DNA from: Ideonella sp.
GTDB lineage: Bacteria > Pseudomonadota > Gammaproteobacteria > Burkholderiales > Burkholderiaceae_C
Assembly: GCF_016702655.1 (NCBI RefSeq)
Contig: NZ_JADJDO010000001.1
Location: 372,001-436,000, forward strand
Direction: 5' to 3'
Length of the DNA: 64,000 bases
In this document: one piece after another, positions 28,848 to 37,249 of the stretch
Numbering within the stretch: position 1 is the stretch's first letter
Layout of the letters: every line of letters starts with the position of its first letter
The notes under the pieces: model-generated
What the model saw: the letters and a program-made list of their open reading frames with translations, nothing else
What the model was told of the DNA's origin: nothing
The model's database searches: none
Position numbers and translations under genes: made by a program

Positions 28848-29834
28848 AAAGTCGTCGTCACCGGCGCGGCCGGCTTTATCGGCTCCAACCTCGTGCTCGG
28901 ACTGAACCGCATCGGCATCGACGACGTGATCGCGGTCGACGACCTGACCGACGGCGCCAAGTACCGCAACCTGCTCGGTGCGCAGATCAGCGACTACTTC
29001 GACAAGACCGACTTCTATGCCCGCTTCGCACGTGCCGAGTTCGGCAAGGTCGACGCCGTGTTCCACGAGGGCGCCTGCTCCGACACCATGGTGCACGACG
29101 GCAAGTTCATGCTCGACAGCAACTACCGCTGCTCGAAGGACCTGCTCGACGCCTGCCAGGCGCAGCGCGTGCGCCTGCTCTACGCGTCGTCGGCGGCGAC
29201 CTACGGCGGCAGTTCGGCGTTCCGCGAAGAGCCCGGCTGCGAGGCACCGCTCAACGTCTACGGCTATTCGAAGCTGCTGTTCGACAACGTCGTGCGCCGC
29301 ATGCTGTCCGCGGCGACGGCGCAGGTGGCGGGCTTTCGCTACTTCAACGTCTACGGCCCGCGCGAGCAGCACAAGGGGCGCATGGCGTCGGTCGCCTTTC
29401 ATCACCAGCAGCAGCTGCGCGAAGCCGGCAAGCTGCGCCTCTTCGGACCCTACGGCGGCTACGGCGCGGGGGAGCAGTCGCGCGACTTCGTGCACGTCGA
29501 CGACGTGGTCGCGGTCAACCTGTGGTTCCTCGAGCACCCCGAGGCGAGCGGCATCTTCAACCTCGGCAGCGGCCGCGCGCAGCCATTCAACGACGTCGCG
29601 CTCGCCGTCGTCAACGCCGCGCGCGAGGCCGCCGGCCAGGCTGCGCTGCCGCTCGAGGAACTGGTGCGCCAGGGCGTCGTCGAGTACATCGACTTTCCCG
29701 ACGCGCTCGTCGGCAAGTACCAGTGCTTCACCGAGGCCGACCTCGCGCGGCTGCGCTGCGTGGGCTGCGAGCACGCGTTCGCCGACGTCGCGACCGGCGT
29801 GCGCCGCTATGCGCAGTGGCTGGCCGCGGCGTAG
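28844..29834 (+). CDS. hldD: ADP-L-glycero-D-manno-heptose-6-epimerase, with an apparent one-base frameshift at codon 3
   Basis: From about 28851 the frame encodes a complete NAD-dependent SDR epimerase: VVVTGAAGFIGSN, the HEGACSDT motif, ATYGGS and YGYSKLLFD (catalytic Tyr/Lys), and FRYFNVYGPRE. The expected start, ATG at 28844, overlaps the rfaE1 stop as ATGA. But it is followed by four A residues (28847-28850) where three would keep frame, so the ATG runs into another frame. In the correct frame a TGA directly precedes the domain, and the first alternative start (GTG at 28893) would remove the NAD-binding glycine motif. The gene is otherwise intact, so a sequencing error, a recent mutation or frameshifting are all possible. 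Confidence 0.85.
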
Positions 29835-30126
29835 GCGACTCGCGGCCACGGCGGCGGCGTTGCTCGTCTGGGGTGCGGCGCAGGCTGCGGTCGACGTCAA
29901 CCACGCCGACCGGGCGGCGCTCGAGCGCGTCAAGGGCGTCGGCCCGACTCTGTCCACCGCCATCCTCGAAGCGCGCGCGCAGGCGCCGTTTCGCGACTGG
30001 GCCGACCTGCTGCGCCGCGTCAAGGGGCTCGGCGCGGCGAGCGCTGCGCGCCTCTCCGACGCGGGTTTGACCGTCAACGGCGCGGCCTTCGCGCCGGTTG
30101 CGGGCATACGCGTAGCACCACCCTAG
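29809..30126 (+). CDS. ComEA-like helix-hairpin-helix protein
   Basis: The 105-residue protein has a basic start and signal peptide (LAATAAALLVWGAAQA) followed by two helix-hairpin-helix motifs (VDVNHADRAALERVKGVGPTLSTAIL and DLLRRVKGLGAASAARL). ComEA-type proteins bind incoming DNA in the periplasm during natural transformation; short versions are found near hldD and cysM in Burkholderiales. The start lies 26 bp inside the end of hldD. Its stop shares the tetranucleotide CTAG with the stop of the convergent patatin gene. Confidence 0.85.
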   Translation: MRSGWPRRRRLAATAAALLVWGAAQAAVDVNHADRAALERVKGVGPTLSTAILEARAQAPFRDWADLLRRVKGLGAASAARLSDAGLTVNGAAFAPVAGIRVAPP

Positions 30127-31382
30127 ATCAACCGGTTGTCGAGGTCGAAGGTCGACGGCTCGGGCTCGCTGCGGCGCTGCGCGCGCCGTTCCCAGCCGAA
30201 GAAGCTCGCCACCGCGTCGCGCCGCGCCAGCGTGTCGGCGCTGCCGAGCGCAATGAGCGCGCGCGTGAACGGCTTCTCGAACAGCAGGTAGCTCGCGAGC
30301 GCCGAGCCGCGCACCTCCGCGCCGTCGCCCGATACGCCGACGCCGCGCAGCATCGTGCGTACCGGCGCCGGCAGGCTCGCCAGATGGCGTGCGGCGATGT
30401 CGTCGATGCGCTGCGTCGGTGCGATCACGAGCACGTCGATCGGGCGCAGGCTCGTTGCGCTGCGCGCCGTCGGCGGCAGCAGCGCGAGCGTGGCGTTGAT
30501 GCGCTGCAGGCGCTCGACGTCGAAGGCCAGCGCATCGAGGAAGATACTCGACATCGCGTGGCCCGCGATCTGGGCCAGGCTCGGATAGCCCGCGCTCACC
30601 GCGCGCCTCCCCGGCGGCTCGTGCATGCGCCCGGCGCCGATGACGAGGATGCGCTCTGCGCCCAGATGCACGGCCGGCGAGATCGGCGCCGACTGGCGCA
30701 TCGAGCCGTCGCCGAACCACTCGGCCTGGCCCTGCACCTGCAGGCTGACCGCCGGGAAGACGAACGGGATCGCCGATGAAGCGAGCAGGTGCGCCGCGCC
30801 GATGCGCTCGCGCACCGCGATGCGCTGCGAGCGCGTCCACGGCACGATGTCGCCGTGTGCATCGTAGAAGGTCACGTGCAGGCCCGAGCCATAGCTCGAC
30901 GCGGTGATCGCGAGCGCCTGCAAGTGCCCCTCGGCGAGCATGCGCGGCAGCCGCTCGACGCGCACCAGGCGCTGCAGCAGCCCCTCGAGCGGCGCGTTGT
31001 CGAGCAGCGAGCGCGGCCGCGCGCGCCGCCAGCGCGCGACCGCCCAGCCGATCGAGAGCATCGTGAGCCAGCGCGCGCCGGTGCGGATTATGCCGATCGC
31101 ATCGGCGCGGTAGACCTGCTCGGCCGAGAAGTTCTCCCAGACCTCGCGTAGCGCGTCGACCGCGCCGTCGAAGTCGTCGGCACCGCAGGCCAGCGCGGCG
31201 GCATTGATCGCGCCCGCCGAGGTGCCGGTGATGACCGCAAACGGGTTGCCGGCGGCGGCGCCGCAATCGCGCCGGATCCGCGCCAGCGCGCTGAGCACGC
31301 CGACCTGGTAGGCGGCGCGGGCGCCACCGCCGGTCAGCACCAGGCCAGTCGTCTTGCCCCGGCCCACGGAGTCAGCGCGCAT
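30123..31382 (-). CDS. Patatin-like phospholipase family protein
   Basis: The 419-residue serine lipase-family protein has the oxyanion motif LTGGGARAAYQVGVL, the nucleophile elbow GTSAGAINA, and the catalytic Asp in FGDGSMRQSAP. Patatins hydrolyse acyl esters of phospholipids with a Ser-Asp dyad. No signal peptide is seen, so it is probably cytoplasmic or membrane-associated. The ATG at 31382 gives 15 residues before the glycine-rich motif. It converges with the comEA-like gene, stops overlapping. Confidence 0.9.
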   Translation of the reverse strand: MRADSVGRGKTTGLVLTGGGARAAYQVGVLSALARIRRDCGAAAGNPFAVITGTSAGAINAAALACGADDFDGAVDALREVWENFSAEQVYRADAIGIIRTGARWLTMLSIGWAVARWRRARPRSLLDNAPLEGLLQRLVRVERLPRMLAEGHLQALAITASSYGSGLHVTFYDAHGDIVPWTRSQRIAVRERIGAAHLLASSAIPFVFPAVSLQVQGQAEWFGDGSMRQSAPISPAVHLGAERILVIGAGRMHEPPGRRAVSAGYPSLAQIAGHAMSSIFLDALAFDVERLQRINATLALLPPTARSATSLRPIDVLVIAPTQRIDDIAARHLASLPAPVRTMLRGVGVSGDGAEVRGSALASYLLFEKPFTRALIALGSADTLARRDAVASFFGWERRAQRRSEPEPSTFDLDNRLI

Positions 31383-31511
31383 GGCGCGGCAGCTTACTGC
31401 GGATTTGGCGGTCGGTACGCGCTGATCGACAGGGTCAATCGTGGCGGCCAACGGCACCCCGGTTCGCGGGGTGCGGCCAGGCGCGGCGCGCGGTCTGCGA
31501 CGCTCGCGCGG

Positions 31512-32243
31512 CTAGCCCACGGTGTCGGCGAGCCGGGCGCCCTGCTCGCGCAGCCAGGCGTCGAACGCGACGCGCGCCTGGCGCGCCAGAATCGGGCCGT
31601 GCAGCCTGGTCTGCGCGCGCAGTGCCGCGAGGTCGACGCCGGCGTGCGCGAGTTCAACCGTGTGGCCGACGAGCCAGCGCTCGAAGCGCGCGGGCTCGGT
31701 CTCCGGATGGCACTGCAGCGCGAGCGCCGCCTCGCCCCACATGAAGGCCTGATGCGCGTAGGCCGCGCTACCGGCGAGCAGCGTCGCACAGGCGGGCAGG
31801 TCGAAGGTGTCGCCGTGCCAGTGCAGCATCGACGTCGCCCCGCCGTCCAGCGGCGCGAGCGCCGACGCGTGCCCGGCCTTTGTCAGTGTCAGCGGCGACC
31901 AGCCGATCTCCTTGACGGGGCCAGGATAGACGCGCGCGCCCAGCGCGGCGGCGATCATCTGCGCGCCGAGGCAGATCCCGAGCGTGGGCCGGCCGGCGAC
32001 GCGGCGGCGGCGCAACCAGTCGATCTGCGCCGCGAGCCACGGATAGCGCCCGGTCTCGTAGACGCCGATCGGCCCGCCGAGGACGACCAAGAGCGCAGCC
32101 TGCGTCGGCTCTACCGCGCCGAGGTCGTCGACGCCGGCGTCGAGCCAGCGCAGTTCGAAGCCGCGCGCGGCGAGCAGCGGCCCGAGCGACCCGAGGTCCT
32201 CGAACGCGACATGGCGGATGACGACGGCGGTGGAGGCAGGCAT
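31512..32243 (-). CDS. Class I glutamine amidotransferase-like protein
   Basis: The 243-residue protein has a class I glutamine amidotransferase fold: GGPIGVYE, the nucleophile in LGICLGAQMIAAALG, and the His/Glu pair in LQCHPETEP. Stand-alone members near the GMP-synthase GATase group (YfeJ/GuaA-like) are often called glutamine amidotransferases with unknown acceptor. No synthetase partner lies beside it. Its 5' end faces the P450 gene; an upstream extension of the P450 frame would overlap this start. Confidence 0.85.
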   Translation of the reverse strand: MPASTAVVIRHVAFEDLGSLGPLLAARGFELRWLDAGVDDLGAVEPTQAALLVVLGGPIGVYETGRYPWLAAQIDWLRRRRVAGRPTLGICLGAQMIAAALGARVYPGPVKEIGWSPLTLTKAGHASALAPLDGGATSMLHWHGDTFDLPACATLLAGSAAYAHQAFMWGEAALALQCHPETEPARFERWLVGHTVELAHAGVDLAALRAQTRLHGPILARQARVAFDAWLREQGARLADTVG

Positions 32244-32328
32244 GGGCTCCTCGGCTTCGACGCCCGACGGCGATGCGGCCCGCCCGCTCACGCTGGAGCC
32301 GCAACGCCACGCGTGCGAACATGATCGC

Positions 32329-33222
32329 GTGCGCAAGCCCGTCCCGGCCTGGGAGCCGTTGTCGCCCGCGGTGCTCGCCGACCAGATCGGCAGCTACGAC
32401 CGCATGCGCGCCGCGGGCGCACTCGCCGCGTCGCCGCGCGGCGTGACCCTGTTCCGCCACGCCGACGTCGTCGCCGCGGCGCACGACGTGCAGACCTTCT
32501 CGTCGGCCGCGTCGGCGCGGCGCGCGGTGCCCAATGCAATGGACCCGCCCGAGCATGGCGCGTGGCGCGCGCTCGTCGACACCTTCTTCACGCCCGTGAT
32601 CATGGCCGCGCTCGAGCCGCGCGTGCATGCGATCGCCGCGCCCGCCGACCCGACGACCTCGCTGCTCGGCGCCACCGTCGGCGCGCAGCCGCCGGTCGAG
32701 GCCGACATCGTATCGATCCTGCGCAACTGGACCGCGGGCGACCTCGCGTCGATGGCGGCCGCGCTCGGCGTCGTCGTCTGGTTCCTCGCGACGCAGGCGG
32801 ACGTGCAGCAGCAGCTGCGCGCGCGCCCCGAAGGGCTCGCCGCGGCGATCGACGAGATGCTGCGCATCGGCGACCCCTTCCTCGTCAACCGGCGCGTGAC
32901 GACGCGCGCGGTGTGCATCGGCGAGCACGAGCTCGCCGCCGGGACGCGCGTGTACCTGAACTGGACCTCGGCGAACCGAGACGAGGCCGTCTTCGGCGAC
33001 CCGGACGCCTACCGGCCCGAGCGCAACGCGCCGCACAACCTCGTCTACGGCATCGGCATCCACGCCTGCCCCGGGCGGCCGCTGGCGACGATGGAGCTCG
33101 TCGTCGCGGTGCACGCGCTGCTGCAGGCGACGACCTGCATCGAGCCCGCGCCGGATGCCGCGCCGCTGCGCGAGACCTATCCGCTCGGCGGCTGGCGCAG
33201 CGTGCCGGTGCGGCTGCGCTGA
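32329..33222 (+). CDS. Cytochrome P450 family protein, unusually short
   Basis: The 297-residue protein has P450 landmarks: FTPVIMAALEPRV after helix C, the I-helix NWTAGDLASMAAALG, the K-helix EMLR, and the haem-thiolate loop YGIGIHACPGRPLA. Typical P450s have about 400 residues. Here helix C is followed within about 15 residues by the segment that normally precedes helix I, so roughly 80-90 residues (helices D to G) are missing without any break in frame. GTG at 32329 is proposed because a longer frame from 32218 would overlap the divergent amidotransferase. Whether it binds substrate normally is doubtful. Confidence 0.75.
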   Translation: MRKPVPAWEPLSPAVLADQIGSYDRMRAAGALAASPRGVTLFRHADVVAAAHDVQTFSSAASARRAVPNAMDPPEHGAWRALVDTFFTPVIMAALEPRVHAIAAPADPTTSLLGATVGAQPPVEADIVSILRNWTAGDLASMAAALGVVVWFLATQADVQQQLRARPEGLAAAIDEMLRIGDPFLVNRRVTTRAVCIGEHELAAGTRVYLNWTSANRDEAVFGDPDAYRPERNAPHNLVYGIGIHACPGRPLATMELVVAVHALLQATTCIEPAPDAAPLRETYPLGGWRSVPVRLR

Positions 33223-33239
33223 GCGGCGCGGGAGGCGGT

Positions 33240-34187
33240 TCAGCCCCGCGGCGGCTCGGGCGTGCGGTAGATGTGCCCGCCCAGGTACTTGGCGCCGCTG
33301 TCGCATCCCAGCGTGACGACGCGCCTTCCCGGCCCCAGTTCGGCCGCCAGTTCGATCGCGCCGACGACGTTCAACCCGGTCGATCCGCCGGCGAAGATGC
33401 CGGCCTCGCGTGCGAGTCGGCGGCACATCGCGAAGGCCTGCTCCTGGTCGACGGCGCGGATGTCGCGCAGGCGCGCCCGGTCGAGAAACGGCGGCTCGAA
33501 CCCGACGCCAATGCCTTCGACGCGATGCGCACCGCCCTTGCCGGTGGTCAGGAACGGCGACTGCAGCGGCTCGAGGGCGATCACCGCCGGCTCGACGCCG
33601 GCGCTGCGCAGCCCGTCGGCGGCGCCCATCAGCGCCGCGCCGGTGCCGACGGCTGCGATCAGCGCGTGCACCTCGCCGGCCAGGTCCTGTGCGACCTCCA
33701 GCCCCATCGGTTCGTAGCCCCGGCGCACGTCGGGCGATCCGAACTGGTCGGCGTAGTAACTCCCCGGCTCGGCAGCCAGCGCCTGAGCACGTCGCCGCAT
33801 GCGCGCAATCAGCTCCGGCGTGATCGCGCCGTCGTCGCTGCGCTCCACCAGCACCTGCGCGCCGAACGCCTCCATCGCCAGCTGCTTGCTCTCTGAAAAG
33901 GCATCCGAGAACACGGCCGTGAACTCGAGCCCGAGAACGGCGCACACGAACGCGAGCGCGGTGCCGGTGCTGCCGCCGGTGTACTCGACGACGCGATCGC
34001 CGGGCTCGAGGTCGCCGCGCTCCAGCGCGCGCCGCAGCACCGAAACGGCCATCCGGTCCTTGTAGGAACCGGTCGGATTGCCGCCCTCGAGCTTGAGCCA
34101 GATCTGGGCGCCGCGCGCGGGTTCGAAGGCCTCGAGCCGGACGAGCGGCGTGTGCCCGATTGCATCGAGTGCGTCGCGTGCCAGCAT
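33240..34187 (-). CDS. PLP-dependent cysteine synthase family protein
   Basis: The 315-residue fold-type II PLP enzyme has IGHTPLVRLE at the start, the PLP lysine in GGNPTGSYKDRMA, the substrate loop EYTGGSTGTALA, and the phosphate-binding IAAVGTGAALMG. It resembles cysteine synthase/cystathionine beta-synthase-like proteins; Thr-Gly-Ser-Tyr-Lys rather than the usual T(G/S)SFKDR pattern suggests a paralogue rather than CysK or CysM. It is 3 bp downstream of the FUSC-like gene on the same strand and ends 17 bp from the P450 stop (convergent). Confidence 0.85.
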   Translation of the reverse strand: MLARDALDAIGHTPLVRLEAFEPARGAQIWLKLEGGNPTGSYKDRMAVSVLRRALERGDLEPGDRVVEYTGGSTGTALAFVCAVLGLEFTAVFSDAFSESKQLAMEAFGAQVLVERSDDGAITPELIARMRRRAQALAAEPGSYYADQFGSPDVRRGYEPMGLEVAQDLAGEVHALIAAVGTGAALMGAADGLRSAGVEPAVIALEPLQSPFLTTGKGGAHRVEGIGVGFEPPFLDRARLRDIRAVDQEQAFAMCRRLAREAGIFAGGSTGLNVVGAIELAAELGPGRRVVTLGCDSGAKYLGGHIYRTPEPPRG

Positions 34188-34190
34188 GGC

Positions 34191-34688
34191 TCACGCGCCT
34201 CCATCAGGCAGAGTCGCGGCCGGCTCCGGCAGCGGCCAGACGCGAGCCATCAGTGCGCTGATCGCCAAGCCGACGAAGCAGCCGAACAGCACCTCGGCGA
34301 CCTTGGTCAGGCCAAGCTCGATGCCGGCGGACTTCGACTGAAGCGACAGCCCCGATGCAATGACCAGCGCCGCGGTGATCGGCGCCTGCCGCCACATCGT
34401 CGGGACTCGCACCAGATACGCGGATATGAGTACGGTGGCGGCGAGCGCGATCGGCAGCATCCATTCGCCGGACTTGGCGAAGAGCATGAACGCCAGACCA
34501 ACCGCGGCGCCGACGAGCACGTTGACGATGCGGCTCCTGAACATGCGCGCCGCGACGTCCACCTGCGGGTCGGTCGAGGCGATCATCGCGGCGATCGCCC
34601 AGATCGGGCTCACCCCGCCGATTTCACGCAGTACGGCCCAGACGAGCGTCGTGCCGATGAACACGTTGGCCGCGAAGCGCCAGGCCAT
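34191..34688 (-). CDS. FUSC/aromatic-acid-exporter-like membrane protein
   Basis: The 165-residue protein has about five hydrophobic segments (NVFIGTTLVWAVL, PIWAIAAMIAS, NVLVGAAVGLAFMLF, PIALAATVLISAYLV, AEVLFGCFVGLAISALMA) and the central RIVNVLVGAAVG typical of the N-terminal membrane half of FUSC and aromatic acid exporters. It has only the membrane half, without a cytoplasmic domain. The ATG at 34688 is the most plausible; the frame continues upstream without coding character. It is followed 3 bp later by the cysteine-synthase-like gene. Confidence 0.7.
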   Translation of the reverse strand: MAWRFAANVFIGTTLVWAVLREIGGVSPIWAIAAMIASTDPQVDVAARMFRSRIVNVLVGAAVGLAFMLFAKSGEWMLPIALAATVLISAYLVRVPTMWRQAPITAALVIASGLSLQSKSAGIELGLTKVAEVLFGCFVGLAISALMARVWPLPEPAATLPDGGA

Positions 34689-35055
34689 CGCGCCGCGCTG
34701 CGGGAAGCTCGACGCCACGATCAGCGTGCCAGGCCCGGGCGGCCTGTGCTGTGGTCGAGGGCTGCGTCCTGCACGCGCTGCGTCGGCCGGGTTGCCAGGC
34801 CTTGCTCCGCGAGATCGGGATGCCAACCGAGAGTGCGCCCTTCCGAGCGGAGCATGATCGTCGTCATGGGGCGAGAATCTAACCTCCCGGAACGGGTACG
34901 ACCCTGCGACGCAGGGCGAGCCCTGCGTGCAGCACCGGCAGGGCACGCGAGGGCGGCGACCGCATGCCTGGGCAGCGCACTCCGGCCCGGCTTCGTGCCC
35001 GGGTTCTGATCCGCGTCAATTCGTCCTGGCCGGTGAACCCGCGATCATCGCCATC
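34689..35055. other. Divergent intergenic region, no gene recognised
   Basis: The region separates the minus-strand FUSC-like gene from the plus-strand CoA-disulfide-reductase-like gene. It includes hairpins with arms CCTGCGACGCAGG and GCCCTGC/GCAGGGC near 34905-34943. Open frames here show no family resemblance. Promoters for both flanking genes should lie here but no strong consensus box was seen. Confidence 0.5.
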
Positions 35056-36753
35056 ATGAAAACCATCATCGTCGGTGGCGTCGCAGGTGGCGCCTCTTGT
35101 GCGGCGCGCCTGCGCCGGCTGGATGAGCACGCGCAGATCCTGATGGTCGAGCGCGGGCCCTATGTGTCGTATGCGAACTGCGGCCTGCCCTACCACGTCG
35201 GCGACGTGATCGAGCAGGAGTCGGCGCTGCTCGTTGCCGACGCCAACACCTTTCGCGCCATGTTCGCGGTCGAGGTGCGCACCGGGTGCGAGTGCATCGA
35301 GGTTCTGCCGGCGAGCAAGACCGTCCGGCTGCGCGACGTGGCCAGCGGCGCGGTAACGACCGAGCCCTACGACAAGCTGGTGCTGGCGCCCGGCGCTGCG
35401 TCGATCCGTCCGCCGCTGCCCGGCATCGACCTGCCCGGCATCTTCGAGCTGCGCACCGTTCCCGACGCGCGCACGATCCGCCAGTGGATCCAGAAGGGGA
35501 CGCCCTTCCTCGCCGGCATGCACCGCTACTCGGGCTTCCAGACGGTTCGGCCGAAGACGCGCGCGGTGATCATCGGCGGCGGCTTCATCGGCATCGAGAC
35601 CGCGGAGAACCTGATCCACCGCCGCTTCGACGTGACGCTGGTCGAAATGGGTGCGCAGATCCTCGCGCCGATGGACCCGGAGATGGCGCGCATCGCCGAG
35701 GGCCACCTCCAGCGCCACGGCCTGAACCTGGTGCTGAACGATGGCGTCGCCGGCTTCGAGCCGGGCGAGAACGGCTCGCTGAAGGTGCTGACGAAGTCGG
35801 GCGCGGTGTACCCGGCCGACGTGGTGATCCTGGCGCTGGGCGTCCGGCCCGACGCGGCGCTGGCCAAGGCCGCGGGCCTGGAGATCGGCGCTCGCGGCGG
35901 CATCCGCGTCGACGAACAGATGCGCACCAGCGACCCCGACATCTTCGCTGTTGGCGACGCGGTCGAGGTCAAGGATCCGGTCACCGGCGAATGGGGCCTG
36001 GTCGCGCTGGCCGGCCCGGCCAACCGGCAGGGCCGCATCGCCGCCGACGTGATTGCCGGGCGCGACTCGCGCTTCCGCGGCACGCAGGGCACGGCGATCA
36101 TCGGCTTCTTCGGCGGCGCCGCGGCCTGGACCGGCGTGAGCGAGAAGACGCTGCAGCGCCTGGGCGACACCGACTACGAGAAAACCTACCTGTACCCGAA
36201 CTCGCACGCGGGCTATTACCCGGGCGCCAAGCCGATCGCGATGAAGGTGATCTTCCGCAAGTCCGACGGCAGGCTGCTCGGCGCGCAAGCGCTGGGCGAA
36301 GACGGCGTCGACAAGCGCATCAGCGCGCTCGCGATGGCGCTGCAGATGGGCGCCACGGTCTACGACCTGGAAGAAGCCGAGCTGTGCTACGCGCCGCAGT
36401 TCGGCAGCGCCAAGGACCCGGTCAACTTCGCCGGCATGGTGGCAGCCGACATCCTGCGCGGCGACATGCCAGTCAGCCATTGGAACGAGGCCGAGGACGG
36501 CTTCCTGCTCGACGTGCGCGAGCCCTTCGAACTCGCCGTCGAGGACGTGCCCAGTGCCACGCACATTCCGCTCGGGCAACTGCGCGCGCGCCTGGGCGAA
36601 CTGCCGCGCGATCGCGACATCCTCGTTATCTGCCGCTCTGGGGGCCGCGCTTACTTCGCCACGCGCATCCTGCTGCAGAACGGCTTCAAGGCGCGCACGC
36701 TGGCCGGCGGCATGCTGGCGCGGACGCACGCGTCGACCTTTTGGAGCGACTGA
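35056..36753 (+). CDS. CoA-disulfide reductase/NADH oxidase-like flavoprotein fused to a rhodanese domain
   Basis: The 565-residue protein has an FAD-binding start (MKTIIVGGVAGGASCAARLRRL), the redox cysteine Cys42 in YVSYANCGLPYHVG, an NAD-binding motif (AVIIGGGFIGIETAENL), a dimerisation domain, and a C-terminal rhodanese (residues 470-560) with catalytic Cys in VICRSGGRA. The arrangement is that of CoADR-Rhd/Npsr proteins, which reduce CoA persulfides or polysulfides with NADH. It may therefore handle sulfane sulfur. No sulfur-oxidation operon is adjacent, but a fragment of a sulfide dehydrogenase lies at 42260. Confidence 0.92.
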   Translation: MKTIIVGGVAGGASCAARLRRLDEHAQILMVERGPYVSYANCGLPYHVGDVIEQESALLVADANTFRAMFAVEVRTGCECIEVLPASKTVRLRDVASGAVTTEPYDKLVLAPGAASIRPPLPGIDLPGIFELRTVPDARTIRQWIQKGTPFLAGMHRYSGFQTVRPKTRAVIIGGGFIGIETAENLIHRRFDVTLVEMGAQILAPMDPEMARIAEGHLQRHGLNLVLNDGVAGFEPGENGSLKVLTKSGAVYPADVVILALGVRPDAALAKAAGLEIGARGGIRVDEQMRTSDPDIFAVGDAVEVKDPVTGEWGLVALAGPANRQGRIAADVIAGRDSRFRGTQGTAIIGFFGGAAAWTGVSEKTLQRLGDTDYEKTYLYPNSHAGYYPGAKPIAMKVIFRKSDGRLLGAQALGEDGVDKRISALAMALQMGATVYDLEEAELCYAPQFGSAKDPVNFAGMVAADILRGDMPVSHWNEAEDGFLLDVREPFELAVEDVPSATHIPLGQLRARLGELPRDRDILVICRSGGRAYFATRILLQNGFKARTLAGGMLARTHASTFWSD

Positions 36754-36838
36754 TACGCAAGTGCGTTGACTCACGTAGGAACCGAGGTCGGCTCAGCGCT
36801 TCGCTGACCGCCCTCGAGCCCCGAGCCCTAGCTGGTAG

Positions 36839-36940
36839 TGCAGCGCCTGCCGCCACCAGTGCAGCGCGATCAGCGGCACGATCTTCGGGGCCACCAAGCT
36901 GGGGCTGTCGCGCTGGCTCCTGACCATGCACCTGCTCAGG
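36839..36940 (+). pseudogene. Fragment of an IS1595-family transposase (zinc-ribbon part)
   Basis: Translation in the frame starting at 36839 gives CSACRHQCS-AISGTIFGATK then LGLSRWLLTMHLL. This matches the zinc ribbon and following helix of ISXO2/IS1595 transposases (consensus C..C....TAGTIF..TKL.L..WF.AMYLL). Only about 34 residues survive, preceded by a TAG and without the DDE domain. It abuts the acyltransferase remnant that follows. Confidence 0.65.
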
Positions 36941-36946
36941 CCGAGG

Positions 36947-37249
36947 CCGCGCCCAGTGGCAAGGCGGTGCGCAGTTACCTGTCGGGCTCGACGACCACGA
37001 TCACGAGCCTGGGCAAGCTTGGCGGCATCGTCTCGACGCCGGTCATCAAACACCCCGAAGTCGCGATCGTCGGCGTCAACCGCATCGCCGAGCGGGCCGT
37101 GATCCGCGACGGCGCGATCGTCGCGCGCCAGATGATGAGCCTGTCGTCGTCGGTTTGACCACCGCGTCGTCGACGGCGCCGTCGGCGCGGCCTTCGTGCA
37201 GGCGTTGCGCGGGCACCTCGAGCACCCGGCGACGCTGTTCGTCGAGTGA
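36947..37249 (+). pseudogene. Remnant of a 2-oxoacid dehydrogenase E2 (dihydrolipoamide acyltransferase) C-terminus
   Basis: The fragment reads GKAVRSYLSGSTTTITSLGK, then GGIVSTPVIKHPEVAIVGVNRI, up to MMSLSSS. Then, after a one-base frameshift near 37153, comes FDHRVVDGAVGAAF and a normal C-terminus EHPATLFVE with stop at 37249. These are the end of the E2 catalytic domain, including the HRVVDG active-site histidine. The first three quarters of the gene (lipoyl and binding domains) are absent. It is a truncated, frameshifted relic fused to a transposase fragment. Confidence 0.85.

Noticed and set aside
34740..35055. Possible small gene of about 46 codons ahead of the FUSC-like gene on the minus strand
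   Set aside because: It has no family resemblance, no convincing ribosome site and an ordinary GC-rich composition.
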